A DNA stretch of 64,000 nt from Streptomyces griseiscabiei. GTDB taxonomy: Bacteria; Actinomycetota; Actinomycetes; Streptomycetales; Streptomycetaceae. Below the pieces are notes generated by a model. It made no database searches. It had not been told where the DNA came from and saw only the letters and a list, made by a program, of their open reading frames with translations. Shown one piece after another: positions 16,039 through 24,219 of the stretch. Position 1 is the first letter of the stretch; the number at the start of each line of letters is the position of its first letter. The position numbers were made by a program, and so were the translations under genes. The DNA lies in assembly GCF_020010925.1 (NCBI RefSeq), contig NZ_JAGJBZ010000002.1:372001-436000 (forward strand). The letters are read 5' to 3'.

Positions 16039-18948
16039 ATGCGAGCACCGGTGCAGAAGACGCGGCCTCGGCGCGCAGGCAAGAAGGCAGCTTCGAAGGC
16101 CTCGGCGGCCTCCTCGAACCAGCAGGGGACGGCACAGGCCGAGGCCCCCGCCGTCGGCACCGGGCGGAAGGCGCACGTACGCAACCGGCTCATCGTGGCC
16201 GTGGCCGTGGTCGCCGCCGCCATAGCGGGCGCCGGGTCACCCTCGATCCTCGCCGCCTCGGAGCAACTGCACGACACCCAGAGCCTGGTCACCCTCGCCG
16301 GGCAGACCCAGGAAGCGCTCACGCTGGCGCACGCGCTGGCGGACGAACGCGACGAGGTCACCGCGTACATCGCCGCCGGGCGGCCCAAGTCGGCCGAGCC
16401 CAGCAGGCAGCGCGGCGAACGCGTCGACACCCAGGTCAGGGAACTGAGCGCGGACACCGACACCTCCGCCGGGCTGCGCGAGGACATCGAGTCCATCGCC
16501 GGCGTCCGGGAGGCCGCGCTCTCCGGGAAGAGCACCGCGCTCGAGGCGCACACGGCGTACACCGCCGTCGTCACCGAACTCCACGCCCTGGCCGAGGAAC
16601 TCGCCGCCGAACTGCCCCCGCGCGCGGGCGGCGGCGCCTACGCCCTCGCCGAACTCGACACCGCCGTCCAGCAGGCCGCCGCCGCCCGGGGCCTGCTCGT
16701 CGCCGCGCTCAGCGTCCCGACGACCACACAGACGGTCATCGACCCCACCACCGGGCTGCCCACCACCACGACCGGCGCCTCGGCCGCCGACGCCAAGCAG
16801 CGCGACGCGCTCACCGCCGTCGCGCAGCAGGCCCGGGTCCGCTCCGACGCGGCCCTCTCCCACTTCCGCGAGACCGCGCCCGCCGCCGGCCGCTCCTCGT
16901 ACGACGCCACGGTCACCGGCCCCGAGGCCGACAGCGCCGAGAAGTACCTGGCGGCCCTCACCGACCAGCCCACGCTCTCCGCGAACGAGGCGGGCACCAG
17001 CGCCAAGAAGGTGGGCGCGGCGCTCTCCGCCCGTGTGGAGCTGATGCGCGGCGCCGAGTCCTCGCTCTACGACCGGCGCACCAAGGACCTCGCCCAGCTC
17101 CGCGACGAGGACGTCACCGCGCTGGAGATCCGGATCGCCGTCCTCGGCGCCCTGATGCTCCTCGCCGTCGGTGTCGCCACCGGCATGGCCCGCTCCCTCA
17201 CCCGCCCGCTCGCGGTGCTGCGCATCGGCTCCGCCCGCGTGGCCGGCGACCCGGCGACCGAGGAACCGGTCAAGTTCACCGGCCGCAACGACGAGTTCGC
17301 CCAGGTCGTGCGCTCCGTCAACGCGCTCCACGCGCACGCCCTCGCGCTGCACGAGCGACTCGCGCCCCTGGAGGGCGACCGCAAGCACCTCATCGGCCAG
17401 CGCCAGACCATGGCCGACGACCGCGACCGGCTGCGCGCCGAACTCGCCGCGGCCACGGCGCATCTGACGAAGGTCCAGCACAGCGTCCACGCCACCTTCG
17501 TCAACCTGGCGCTGCGCACCCTCGGCCTCGTCGAACGGCAGCTCGCCGTCATCGAGTCCCTGGAGGAGCGCGAGCAGGACCCGGACCGGCTCGCCACCCT
17601 CTTCAAGCTCGACCACTTCGCGACCGTCATGCGCCGCCACAGTGAGAACCTCCTCGTCCTGGCCGGCCACGAGCACATCCAGCACCACGCCGGAGCCGTC
17701 CCGCTCGTGGACGTCGTCCGCGCCGCGGTCAGCGAGATCGAGCGCTACGAACGCGTCCGCATCGCCGCGCTGCCGCCGGCCGCGCACGTCGCCGGGTTCG
17801 CCGCCGACGACCTCAGCCATCTGCTGGCCGAACTGATGGAGAACGGCACCTCGTTCTCGCCGCCGGAGATGTCCGTCGAGGTCTCCGGCTGGCTGATGGA
17901 GAACGGCGAGATCACCCTCTCCGTCCAGGACGGCGGCATCGGCGTCGCCCCCGACCGCCTCGCCCGGCTCAACGCCCGCCTCACCGACTTCGACCCCGAG
18001 GCGCCCTACGAGCAGGAGGACGGCGAGGGACTCGGCCTCGGCCTGTACGTCGTCGCCCGCCTCGCCCACCGGCTCGGCACCCCGGTCCGGCTCCAGCGGC
18101 ACGACTCGGGCGGCACCGCCGCGGTCGTCGTCCTGCCCAAGGCACTGCTGGCCCCCACGCCCGCCGTGCCCGTGGGCACCCCGGTCTCGCTCACGCCCGC
18201 GCTCACTCTGCCGGGCGCCGACGCCGAGGCCAACTCGAACGTCCTGCCCGGCCGTTCCGTCGCCGTCCGTGAGCCGGAAGGCGACGGCGACCCGCTCATC
18301 GAGGCGGCCGAGCGGGCACTGCTGGCGCGGGAGGCCGTGGGGACGGCCGCCGACGCCGCCGACTTCGCCGACACGGCGGAGGCCACCGGGACCGTCGTAC
18401 CGGAAGACGACGGACCCGGGGCCGGATCCGGGAGCGGGACCGAGTCCGTGTCCGAGACGACGATGGAGCTCTTCGCTCCGGTGGCCCCGGGGAAGGGCGC
18501 CGACGAGGATGTCGCCGACGAGGACGAGGAGCCGTGGGCGGGCGAGGACCCGTACACGGACGAACCCGAAGCCCATGAGCGGGCCGCCGACGAGGAAGGC
18601 AACGCGGGGCGCGCGGCGGAGGCGCCGCGGGCCGGCACGGAGGGGCGACGGGGCGAGGAGACCCCGCGCCTGACCGACAAGGGCCTGCCCAAGCGCACGC
18701 CCAGGATCACCGAGCCCACGCCCATGCCCCCGAGGCCCAGGGCCGGGGGCGTGAACGCCGAGGAACTGCGCCGTAGGCTCGGCGGGTTCCACCAGGGGGC
18801 CAGCCAGGGGCGCCGCGACGTCGAGGCGGAGATCGCCGAGCAGTCGGGCGAGACACGGATGCCCCTGGAGCATCAGCACGTGGCACATGAGTACCGGACA
18901 GAGGCAGTTGACACCACGGGGGGCACTTCCGAGGAGGAAAGCAGTTGA
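16039..18948 (+). CDS. cvnA: Conservon histidine-kinase-like sensor (CvnA)
   Basis: First protein of a conservon, a Streptomyces four-gene module that forms a membrane-associated signalling complex. It has 969 residues. TM1 is at ~51-68, then a long extracytoplasmic region of about 290 residues (nitrate-sensor-like, mostly helical), TM2 at ~361-383 and a HAMP-like segment. The conservon helix has the motif DHFATVMRRHSENLLVLAG. The HATPase has N-box ELMENGTSF, G1 VQDGGIGV and G2 EGLGLGLYVVARLA. There is no standard HELRTP phospho-acceptor box, as is usual for CvnA. The C-terminal ~280 residues are disordered, Pro/Glu-rich. ATG at 16039 has only a weak ribosome site. The stop overlaps cvnB. Confidence 0.93.
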   Translation: MRAPVQKTRPRRAGKKAASKASAASSNQQGTAQAEAPAVGTGRKAHVRNRLIVAVAVVAAAIAGAGSPSILAASEQLHDTQSLVTLAGQTQEALTLAHALADERDEVTAYIAAGRPKSAEPSRQRGERVDTQVRELSADTDTSAGLREDIESIAGVREAALSGKSTALEAHTAYTAVVTELHALAEELAAELPPRAGGGAYALAELDTAVQQAAAARGLLVAALSVPTTTQTVIDPTTGLPTTTTGASAADAKQRDALTAVAQQARVRSDAALSHFRETAPAAGRSSYDATVTGPEADSAEKYLAALTDQPTLSANEAGTSAKKVGAALSARVELMRGAESSLYDRRTKDLAQLRDEDVTALEIRIAVLGALMLLAVGVATGMARSLTRPLAVLRIGSARVAGDPATEEPVKFTGRNDEFAQVVRSVNALHAHALALHERLAPLEGDRKHLIGQRQTMADDRDRLRAELAAATAHLTKVQHSVHATFVNLALRTLGLVERQLAVIESLEEREQDPDRLATLFKLDHFATVMRRHSENLLVLAGHEHIQHHAGAVPLVDVVRAAVSEIERYERVRIAALPPAAHVAGFAADDLSHLLAELMENGTSFSPPEMSVEVSGWLMENGEITLSVQDGGIGVAPDRLARLNARLTDFDPEAPYEQEDGEGLGLGLYVVARLAHRLGTPVRLQRHDSGGTAAVVVLPKALLAPTPAVPVGTPVSLTPALTLPGADAEANSNVLPGRSVAVREPEGDGDPLIEAAERALLAREAVGTAADAADFADTAEATGTVVPEDDGPGAGSGSGTESVSETTMELFAPVAPGKGADEDVADEDEEPWAGEDPYTDEPEAHERAADEEGNAGRAAEAPRAGTEGRRGEETPRLTDKGLPKRTPRITEPTPMPPRPRAGGVNAEELRRRLGGFHQGASQGRRDVEAEIAEQSGETRMPLEHQHVAHEYRTEAVDTTGGTSEEESS

Positions 18949-19466
18949 CCGCGCCCATTACCTTCGGACTGAGCAGTGAAGCCCGCAACCTGCACTGGCT
19001 CCTGACCAACCTCGTCGAGGAGGTGCCGGGGCTGCTGTCGGTCGCGGTGGTCTCCTCCGACGGCCTGCTGCTGCTCTCCTCCGACCCCGGCAGAATCGCC
19101 GAGGCCCGTCAGGTCCGGGACGAACGGCCGCAGGGCCCCCGGGGCTCCGCCGCCGACCTGGCCACCATCGTCTCCGGCATCGGCAGCCTCACCATCGGTG
19201 CCGCCAAGCTGATGGAGTTCGGCGGGGTCAAGCAGACGATGGTCGCGATGGACCACGGCAGCCTCTTCGTGATGTCGATCAGCGACGGCTCGCTGCTCGG
19301 GGTGCACGGCTCACCGGACTGCGACATGAGCGTGGTCGCGTACCACATGGCGCTCTTTGTCGGCCGCGCCGGCCATGTCCTCACCCCGGAGCTCCGCAGC
19401 GAACTGCGCAAGTCCCTGGAGGCCGAGTCGCAGAAGGAGACCGAGGCCGCCGGGAGCCGTCGATGA
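18945..19466 (+). CDS. cvnB: Conservon roadblock/LC7 protein (CvnB)
   Basis: Small roadblock/LC7-domain protein (173 residues, MTAPITFGLSSEARNLHWLL). In conservons it bridges the sensor and the GTPase, analogous to MglB acting on MglA. The TTG start at 18945 overlaps the cvnA TGA by three bases, with GAGGAAAG just upstream, showing translational coupling. The fold signature LPGLLSVAVVSSDGLLLLSSD-like segment (here VPGLLSVAVVSSDGLLLL) and SIGAAKLMEFGGVKQT-like helix (here TIGAAKLMEFGGVKQ) are present. It overlaps cvnC by ATGA. Confidence 0.93.
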   Translation: MTAPITFGLSSEARNLHWLLTNLVEEVPGLLSVAVVSSDGLLLLSSDPGRIAEARQVRDERPQGPRGSAADLATIVSGIGSLTIGAAKLMEFGGVKQTMVAMDHGSLFVMSISDGSLLGVHGSPDCDMSVVAYHMALFVGRAGHVLTPELRSELRKSLEAESQKETEAAGSRR

Positions 19467-20020
19467 ACGGCCCGCGGCAGCACCGGGCCCGCGCCCCCGA
19501 GCCCGGCCCGGCCAAGCGGCCCGCCGGGCCGAAGGGCACGAAGTCCGCGAAGACGGTCAAGGGCACGGGAGGCGCGAAGGGCGCGGGCGCGAAGGGCGCC
19601 AAGAAGCTCCCGGTGCGCGGCGGCGACCGCAAACTCGCCCGCGTACGCCCCTACTCGCTCACCGGCGGCCGGACCCGCTTCGGCCACGTCCTGCATGTGG
19701 AGACCTTCGTCGCCGTACTCGAAGCCCCGGCGGAGCGGCCGGAGTTGGTTGGGGGTACCGCCCACATGTTCAATAGTGGGGGAGGTTCACTCAACACCAA
19801 GGTGATGCCCGAGATGCGGGCCATCGTCGAACTCTGCCGCCGTATGCGGACGGTGGCGGAGATCGCCGCGCTGCTGAAGATGCCGCTCGGTGTGGTCCGC
19901 GTCCTCCTCAGCGATCTCGCGGACCAGGGAAAGATCCGTGTGTACGGAACAGGTCACGGACCGGGACAGCCGGACCGCGCTCTGCTGGAAAGGGTGCTGA
20001 GTGGACTCCGCCGTCTCTGA
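19463..20020 (+). CDS. cvnC: Conservon DUF742 protein (CvnC) with an unusual insertion
   Basis: DUF742 protein of 185 residues. The first ~55 residues are a Lys/Gly/Ala-rich basic tail; the DUF742 core begins at VRPYSLTGGRTR and ends in a winged-helix-like part (AIVELCRRMRTVAEIAALL, GVVRVLLSDLADQGKI). Between the strands lies an in-frame insert of about 17 residues (GGTAHMFNSGGGSLNTK). Its DNA resembles the GGGGGTACC...AGTGGGGGAG repeat motif found inside the MITEs at 8-9 kb. ATG at 19463 overlaps the cvnB stop, and the 3' end overlaps cvnD by 20 bp, so the four genes are tightly coupled. Confidence 0.92.
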   Translation: MNGPRQHRARAPEPGPAKRPAGPKGTKSAKTVKGTGGAKGAGAKGAKKLPVRGGDRKLARVRPYSLTGGRTRFGHVLHVETFVAVLEAPAERPELVGGTAHMFNSGGGSLNTKVMPEMRAIVELCRRMRTVAEIAALLKMPLGVVRVLLSDLADQGKIRVYGTGHGPGQPDRALLERVLSGLRRL

Positions 20021-20762
20021 CGCCGCCTCGGCCGGCGTCACCCCCGACGCCTCGGCCGGCGTCACCCCGGGCGTCAAGGACGACGCCCTCCGCGTCCATG
20101 TCGACGCGCACGCCCCGCGTCTCGACGCCGCCGCGCACGGCGCGGACGTGGACCCCGCCCCGCCCGGGGCGGAGCCCGAGGAGGAGCTGAAACCCTGGCA
20201 GGCCGATCTCAGCCGGGCCCCCATCGCCACGAAGATCGTGGTGGCGGGCGGCTTCGGCGTCGGCAAGACCACGTTCGTCGGCGCGGTCTCCGAGATCACC
20301 CCGCTGCGCACCGAGGCCCTGATGACCGAGGCCAGCGCCGGCACCGACGACCTGTCGGCGACCCCGGACAAGCTGACCACCACCGTGGCCATGGACTACG
20401 GCCGCATCACCCTCGACGACGACCTCGTCCTCTACCTGTTCGGCACGCCCGGCCAGGAGCGGTTCTGGTTCATGTGGGACGACATGGTGCGCGGTGCGAT
20501 AGGCGCGGTCGTCCTCGCCGACACCCGCCGCCTCGGCGACTGCTTCCCCGCGCTCGACTACTTCGAGAGCTGCGGACTGCCGTACATCGTCGCGGTCAAC
20601 GCCTTCGACGGCAGTGTGCGGTACGACCCGGACGACGTCCGGGACGCGCTGACCGTGCCCGCACATGTACCTGTCATGATCATGGACGCACGCAAGCGGG
20701 CCTCCGCGATGGAGACCCTGCTGGCCCTCTGCGGCCACGCGATATCCCTCAGCCCCGAGTAG
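20001..20762 (+). CDS. cvnD: Conservon ATP/GTP-binding protein (CvnD)
   Basis: Small Ras-like/MglA-like GTPase of the conservon (253 residues), proposed to switch the membrane complex. Walker A is GGFGVGKTTFVG (~81-92), the switch II motif LFGTPGQERFWFMWD follows, and VAVNAFDG stands at the position of the NKxD base-recognition motif. The first ~60 residues are an Ala/Asp-rich variable extension with a repeated ASAGVTP element. GTG at 20001 lies inside the cvnC 3' end. The stop is 77 bp before the flavoenzyme gene, which is likely co-transcribed. Confidence 0.92.
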   Translation: MDSAVSDAASAGVTPDASAGVTPGVKDDALRVHVDAHAPRLDAAAHGADVDPAPPGAEPEEELKPWQADLSRAPIATKIVVAGGFGVGKTTFVGAVSEITPLRTEALMTEASAGTDDLSATPDKLTTTVAMDYGRITLDDDLVLYLFGTPGQERFWFMWDDMVRGAIGAVVLADTRRLGDCFPALDYFESCGLPYIVAVNAFDGSVRYDPDDVRDALTVPAHVPVMIMDARKRASAMETLLALCGHAISLSPE

Positions 20763-20839
20763 TCCCTCCTCCGGTCCCTCCCAGCGGGACGGAGGAAGGT
20801 GACACGGGACGCCACGGACGAACCAGGAGACCTGTCCGG

Positions 20840-22075
20840 ATGCGGAAGATTCTCGTCGTCGGAGCCGGCCAGTCCGGGCTGCACCTGGCCCTCGGCCTCC
20901 AGTCGCACGGGTACGAGGTCACCCTGATGTCCAATCGGACCCCGGACGAGATACGCGCCGGCCGGATCATGTCCACCCAGTGCATGTTCGACTCGGCGCT
21001 GCGCCACGAGCGCGACCTCGACCTGAACTTCTGGGAGTCCCAGGCCCCGAGGATCGAGGGCGTCGGCGTCTCCGTCGCCGGGCCCGACGGCGGGCGCGCC
21101 GTCGACTGGGTCGGCCGGCTGCGCGGCTATGCCCAGGCCGTGGACCAGCGGGTGAAGATGGCCGGCTGGCTGGAGACCTTCGCCCGGCGCGGCGGCCAGC
21201 TGGTCGTCCACGGCGCCGCGGTCTCCGACCTCGACTGGTTCTCCCGCGTCTACGATCTCGTGCTCGTCACCGCGGGCAAGGGCGAACTGGTGCGGATGTT
21301 CCCCCGGGACGCCGCCCGCTCACCCCACACCGAACCGCAGCGCGCCCTCGCCGCCGTCTACGTCCACGGGCTGGGCCCGCGCCCCGAGCACCCGGAGTTC
21401 GACGCGGCCCGCTGCAACCTGGTGCCCGGCCTCGGCGAACTCATCGTCCAGCCGGTCCTGACCACCTCCGGCCGCGCGGACGCGCTCTTCTGGCTGGGCC
21501 TGCCCGGCGGACCGCTCGACGCGTTCGACGGCGTCCGGGGCGCCGACGAGCAGCTCGCGCTGACCCTGGACCTCATGAGGCGGTACGTCCCCTGGGAGTA
21601 CGCGCGCACCGCGGGCGTCGAGGTGACGGACCCGGGGGCGGCGCTGACCGGCCGCTACACGCCGGTCGTGCGCGACCCCGTCGGCCGGCTGCCCGGCGGC
21701 GGGCCGGTGCTGGGCGCCGGGGACGTCGTCGTGGCCAACGACCCGCTCACCGGGCAGGGATCGAACTCCGCGACCAAGTGCGCGGCCGTCTATCTCGCCG
21801 CGATCCTCGACCACGGGGACGCGGAGTTCGACGAGGCGTGGATGCGGCGGACGTTCGAACGGTTCTGGCGGATCGCGGGGCCGGTCACCAAGTGGACCAA
21901 CACGATGCTGGCTCCGCCGGCCGGGCATGTGCTGGAGCTGGTCGGGGCGGCGGAGGGGCTGCCGGTGGTGGCGGATCGTTTTGCCAATGGGTTCGACGAT
22001 CCGGCGGACTTCGAGAGTTATTTCTATGAGGCGGAGAAGACGCGGGCGTATCTCGCGGAGGTTGCGGGGGGTTGA
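20840..22075 (+). CDS. Styrene/indole monooxygenase-like FAD-dependent oxygenase
   Basis: Protein of 411 residues beginning MRKILVVGAGQSGLHLALGL, an FAD Rossmann GxGxxG motif. It resembles the oxygenase component of styrene/indole monooxygenases (StyA/SmoA): IMSTQCMFDSALRHERDLDLNFW, the central substrate-binding beta-domain and a late GDVVVANDPLTGQGSNSATK FAD-pyrophosphate motif. Such enzymes need a separate flavin reductase; none is encoded nearby. ATG at 20840 has AGGAGA at 9 nt. Position 77 bp after cvnD suggests it is the enzyme output gene of this conservon, as cytochrome P450 genes are for some others (known for the family; here inferred). Substrate unknown. Confidence 0.85.
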   Translation: MRKILVVGAGQSGLHLALGLQSHGYEVTLMSNRTPDEIRAGRIMSTQCMFDSALRHERDLDLNFWESQAPRIEGVGVSVAGPDGGRAVDWVGRLRGYAQAVDQRVKMAGWLETFARRGGQLVVHGAAVSDLDWFSRVYDLVLVTAGKGELVRMFPRDAARSPHTEPQRALAAVYVHGLGPRPEHPEFDAARCNLVPGLGELIVQPVLTTSGRADALFWLGLPGGPLDAFDGVRGADEQLALTLDLMRRYVPWEYARTAGVEVTDPGAALTGRYTPVVRDPVGRLPGGGPVLGAGDVVVANDPLTGQGSNSATKCAAVYLAAILDHGDAEFDEAWMRRTFERFWRIAGPVTKWTNTMLAPPAGHVLELVGAAEGLPVVADRFANGFDDPADFESYFYEAEKTRAYLAEVAGG

Positions 22076-22088
22076 GGGCGGGGCGCGC

Positions 22089-22823
22089 CTATCGGGGTGG
22101 GGGTGCGGGTTCTTCGGCGGGTGCGGGTGCGTGGGGCTTCTCGCGCAGTTCCCCGCGCCCCTGAGCAGCCGGGGGCTTCGGGAGGCCGGGGTCGGGAGTC
22201 TCCTCGGCCTTCCGCACGGCGGTCAGCTGGTCCGGGGTCAGGGCGGCGAGGAGTTCCTCGATCTCGTCCAGGCGGTCGGAGGCGGTGTCGTGGTGGCGCC
22301 TGTGCTGTTCGGCGAGGGTGAGCTGGCGGTCCAGGGCGGCGCGGGCCCGGCGGGCGAGGGTGTCGGTGTCGTGTGCGCTGCCGGTCAGGCGCTCGATCGT
22401 CTCGGCGCGTTCCTGGGCGACCTGCCCGATCACATGCCCCTGCTCCAGCGCCCGGTGCGGGTCACGGGCCATCAGCAGCCGGACGTACGGGGAGAGCGCG
22501 ATGCTGCTGCTCTGGTACTGCTGCCGGGCCAGACGGCCGGCCGCGCCCCGGCTGTCGTGCAGGGAGAGCCGGGCCGCCGCGAGGCGCTGGTCGAGCCGGG
22601 TCACCTCGGCCCGCTGCCTCGTGAGCGCGTCGCCGGTCGCGGTGTACGCCTCCTCGGCCTCCTCGGCCTCGCGGTACAGCCGCCGGAGGTCGCCGAGGAG
22701 ACCGGCCACCGAGCGGGCGCCCGGATCCGGTGCGGCCAGGGCGGAGGGCGTGCCGATGAGGGCGCCGGCCGTGAGGGCCGTGACCGTCGCCGTACCGACC
22801 AGGCGCAGAAGCCTTCCTGACAC
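22089..22823 (-). CDS. Secreted coiled-coil protein with repeat-encoded C-terminus
   Basis: Protein of 244 residues with a signal peptide (MSGRLLRLVGTATVTALTAG, cleavage near SALAAPD). A long helical coiled coil (~40-205) follows, of the kind seen in NlpC/P60-associated or peptidoglycan-hydrolase regulators, but no NlpC/P60 domain is attached. The C-terminal ~25 residues (AQGRGELREKPHAPAP and on) are a translation of the dispersed palindromic repeat at 22131-22165, so the original tail was probably replaced by repeat sequence. It converges on the monooxygenase gene with 13 bp between stops. Function unknown; envelope location is likely. Confidence 0.75.
   Translation of the reverse strand: MSGRLLRLVGTATVTALTAGALIGTPSALAAPDPGARSVAGLLGDLRRLYREAEEAEEAYTATGDALTRQRAEVTRLDQRLAAARLSLHDSRGAAGRLARQQYQSSSIALSPYVRLLMARDPHRALEQGHVIGQVAQERAETIERLTGSAHDTDTLARRARAALDRQLTLAEQHRRHHDTASDRLDEIEELLAALTPDQLTAVRKAEETPDPGLPKPPAAQGRGELREKPHAPAPAEEPAPPPR
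22131..22165. repeat. Dispersed palindromic repeat, half copy B (inside a CDS)
   Basis: GGGGCTTCTCGCGCAGTTCC followed by CCGCGCCCCTGAG equals the left arm of the full copies at 14151 and 24068. There is no right arm. It lies within the 3' end of the minus-strand coiled-coil gene and encodes its last residues. Confidence 0.85.
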
Positions 22824-22925
22824 GTCATCACCTCCGGTGCGGAGATGGGCCGTCCACCTCGCACCGGCAGATTGGGGGGCGTGCGGGGCGGGCGCGCGCC
22901 GGGTGGACCGTTCGGCGCCGGAGTG

Positions 22926-23240
22926 TCACTCGTCGGTGGGGCGCGGGCCCTCGGGCGGCGTGGCGGATCGCCCGCGTGGGGCGCCGGGCCTGGACCACGG
23001 CCACTTCGGGCGGCGGCTCGGGTCCGCGTCCGGGGCGTACTCGTACTTCCACAACTGGTGCAGCAGACCGCCCCGGCCGGCGTCGACCCGGCGGTAGACG
23101 AGGACGGCCGGGGGGCCGCCGGCCGCGTCGGGCACCGGGACCCGGTACGTCTTCGGGGGGTGCCCGGTGATGCCGAGCAGCACGGGCAGGACGCGCCCGT
23201 CGAGGGGGCCACCCACGAAGGGGGTGTCTTGGCTCTTCAC
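22926..23240 (-). CDS. Small conserved-looking hypothetical protein
   Basis: Protein of 104 residues ([20 protein letters not shown]). I do not recognise a named family. The segment [17 protein letters not shown] with [20 protein letters not shown] looks like a compact beta-rich domain, and the region [22 protein letters not shown] is well formed. The last ~30 residues are basic and Pro-rich. No signal peptide or membrane helix. It starts 33 bp after the TetR gene stop on the same strand, so co-transcription is likely. Confidence 0.65.
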   Translation of the reverse strand: MKSQDTPFVGGPLDGRVLPVLLGITGHPPKTYRVPVPDAAGGPPAVLVYRRVDAGRGGLLHQLWKYEYAPDADPSRRPKWPWSRPGAPRGRSATPPEGPRPTDE

Positions 23241-23273
23241 CGGACCAGTGTCACAGCCGTCGGCCCACCGGTG

Positions 23274-23999
23274 TCACAGCAGGTGACCGGCGTCGCCGAC
23301 CACGGGCAGGACGCGGCGGGCCAGGGCGGCGACGGCGCCGTCCGGGGTCTCGACGGTGAGGGCGTGCCGTACGACGGCGGCGGTCTGCGGGTCGCGTCCG
23401 GCGGTGGCCGTGAGACAGGCGATGAACTGCTCGACGAGCCAGTCGCGCAGCTCGCCGACGTCCGGCCGCTTGCCCTCGTCGAGCCAGATCAGCGAGGCGG
23501 CCTCCACGGAGGTGATCCACATCCGGACGGTCATCCGCAGCGGCAGGCCCGGCTCGGCCACGTCGATGTGGCGCAGGATGTGGTCGGCGGCGGCGCGCCG
23601 CACCCCGTCCACGATGGCCGTCGCCCGGGACGTCTCCACGACGCTGCCGCCCTGGAGGAGGGCGCTGAAACCGGTGTCGTGCGTGTCGACGAAGGCCAGA
23701 TACCGGTCGAGGGCGCGGGCCAGGCGGCTGGTGAGGGGGCCCTCGGCGGGCTCGTCGAAGCAGTGCTCCAGCTCCTCGGCGGCCGAGCGCAGGGCCGCCT
23801 CGTAGAGCTGCTGCTTGCCGCCGGGGAAGTAGCGGTACACGAGGGGGCGCGAGACGCCGGCCGCCTCCGCCACGTCGTCGAGCGACACGTCCTCGGGCGC
23901 GTGGTGCGCGAACAGCTCCAGCGCGGCGTCCAGCAACTGGCTGCGCCGCTCTTCCACGCTCAGACGGCGGTACGCACGGGTGGGGGCCTCGGACGTCAT
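23274..23999 (-). CDS. TetR-family transcriptional regulator
   Basis: Regulator of 241 residues. N-terminal HTH: RRSQLLDAALELFAHHAPED, then LDDVAEAAGVSRPLVYRYFPGGKQQLY (~15-65). The rest is a helical ligand/dimerisation domain. ATG at 23999 (MTSEAPTRAYRRLS). It lies downstream of the AurF-like oxygenase gene on the same strand, across a 220-bp gap filled with a dispersed repeat, and upstream of the small hypothetical gene. A role in controlling one of these neighbours is possible but not shown. Confidence 0.9.
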   Translation of the reverse strand: MTSEAPTRAYRRLSVEERRSQLLDAALELFAHHAPEDVSLDDVAEAAGVSRPLVYRYFPGGKQQLYEAALRSAAEELEHCFDEPAEGPLTSRLARALDRYLAFVDTHDTGFSALLQGGSVVETSRATAIVDGVRRAAADHILRHIDVAEPGLPLRMTVRMWITSVEAASLIWLDEGKRPDVGELRDWLVEQFIACLTATAGRDPQTAAVVRHALTVETPDGAVAALARRVLPVVGDAGHLL

Positions 24000-24067
24000 A
24001 CCCGCAGGGTAGTCGGGGGCGCGCTCACGGGGTGGGGGGTGCGGGTTCGTGGGCGGGTGCGGGCCGG

Positions 24068-24186
24068 TGGGGCTTCTCGCGCAGTTCCCCGCGCCCCTGA
24101 GAAGCAGGGGCCGCGCCCCGTGCTTTCTTCAGCCCGCAGGGGCCTGGTCTTTCAGGGGCGCGGGGAACTGCGCGACCAGCCCCCAC
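24068..24186. repeat. Dispersed palindromic repeat, full copy C
   Basis: Second complete inverted repeat of the family, nearly identical to the copy at 14151-14267: left arm GGGGCTTCTCGCGCAGTTCC, right arm ending CTGCGCGACCAGCCCC, with the internal hairpins. It fills the gap between the TetR start and the AurF-like gene stop and may terminate the latter's transcript. Confidence 0.85.
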
Positions 24187-24219
24187 CGGAGCCGCATCCG
24201 CCCACGAACCCGCACCCAC

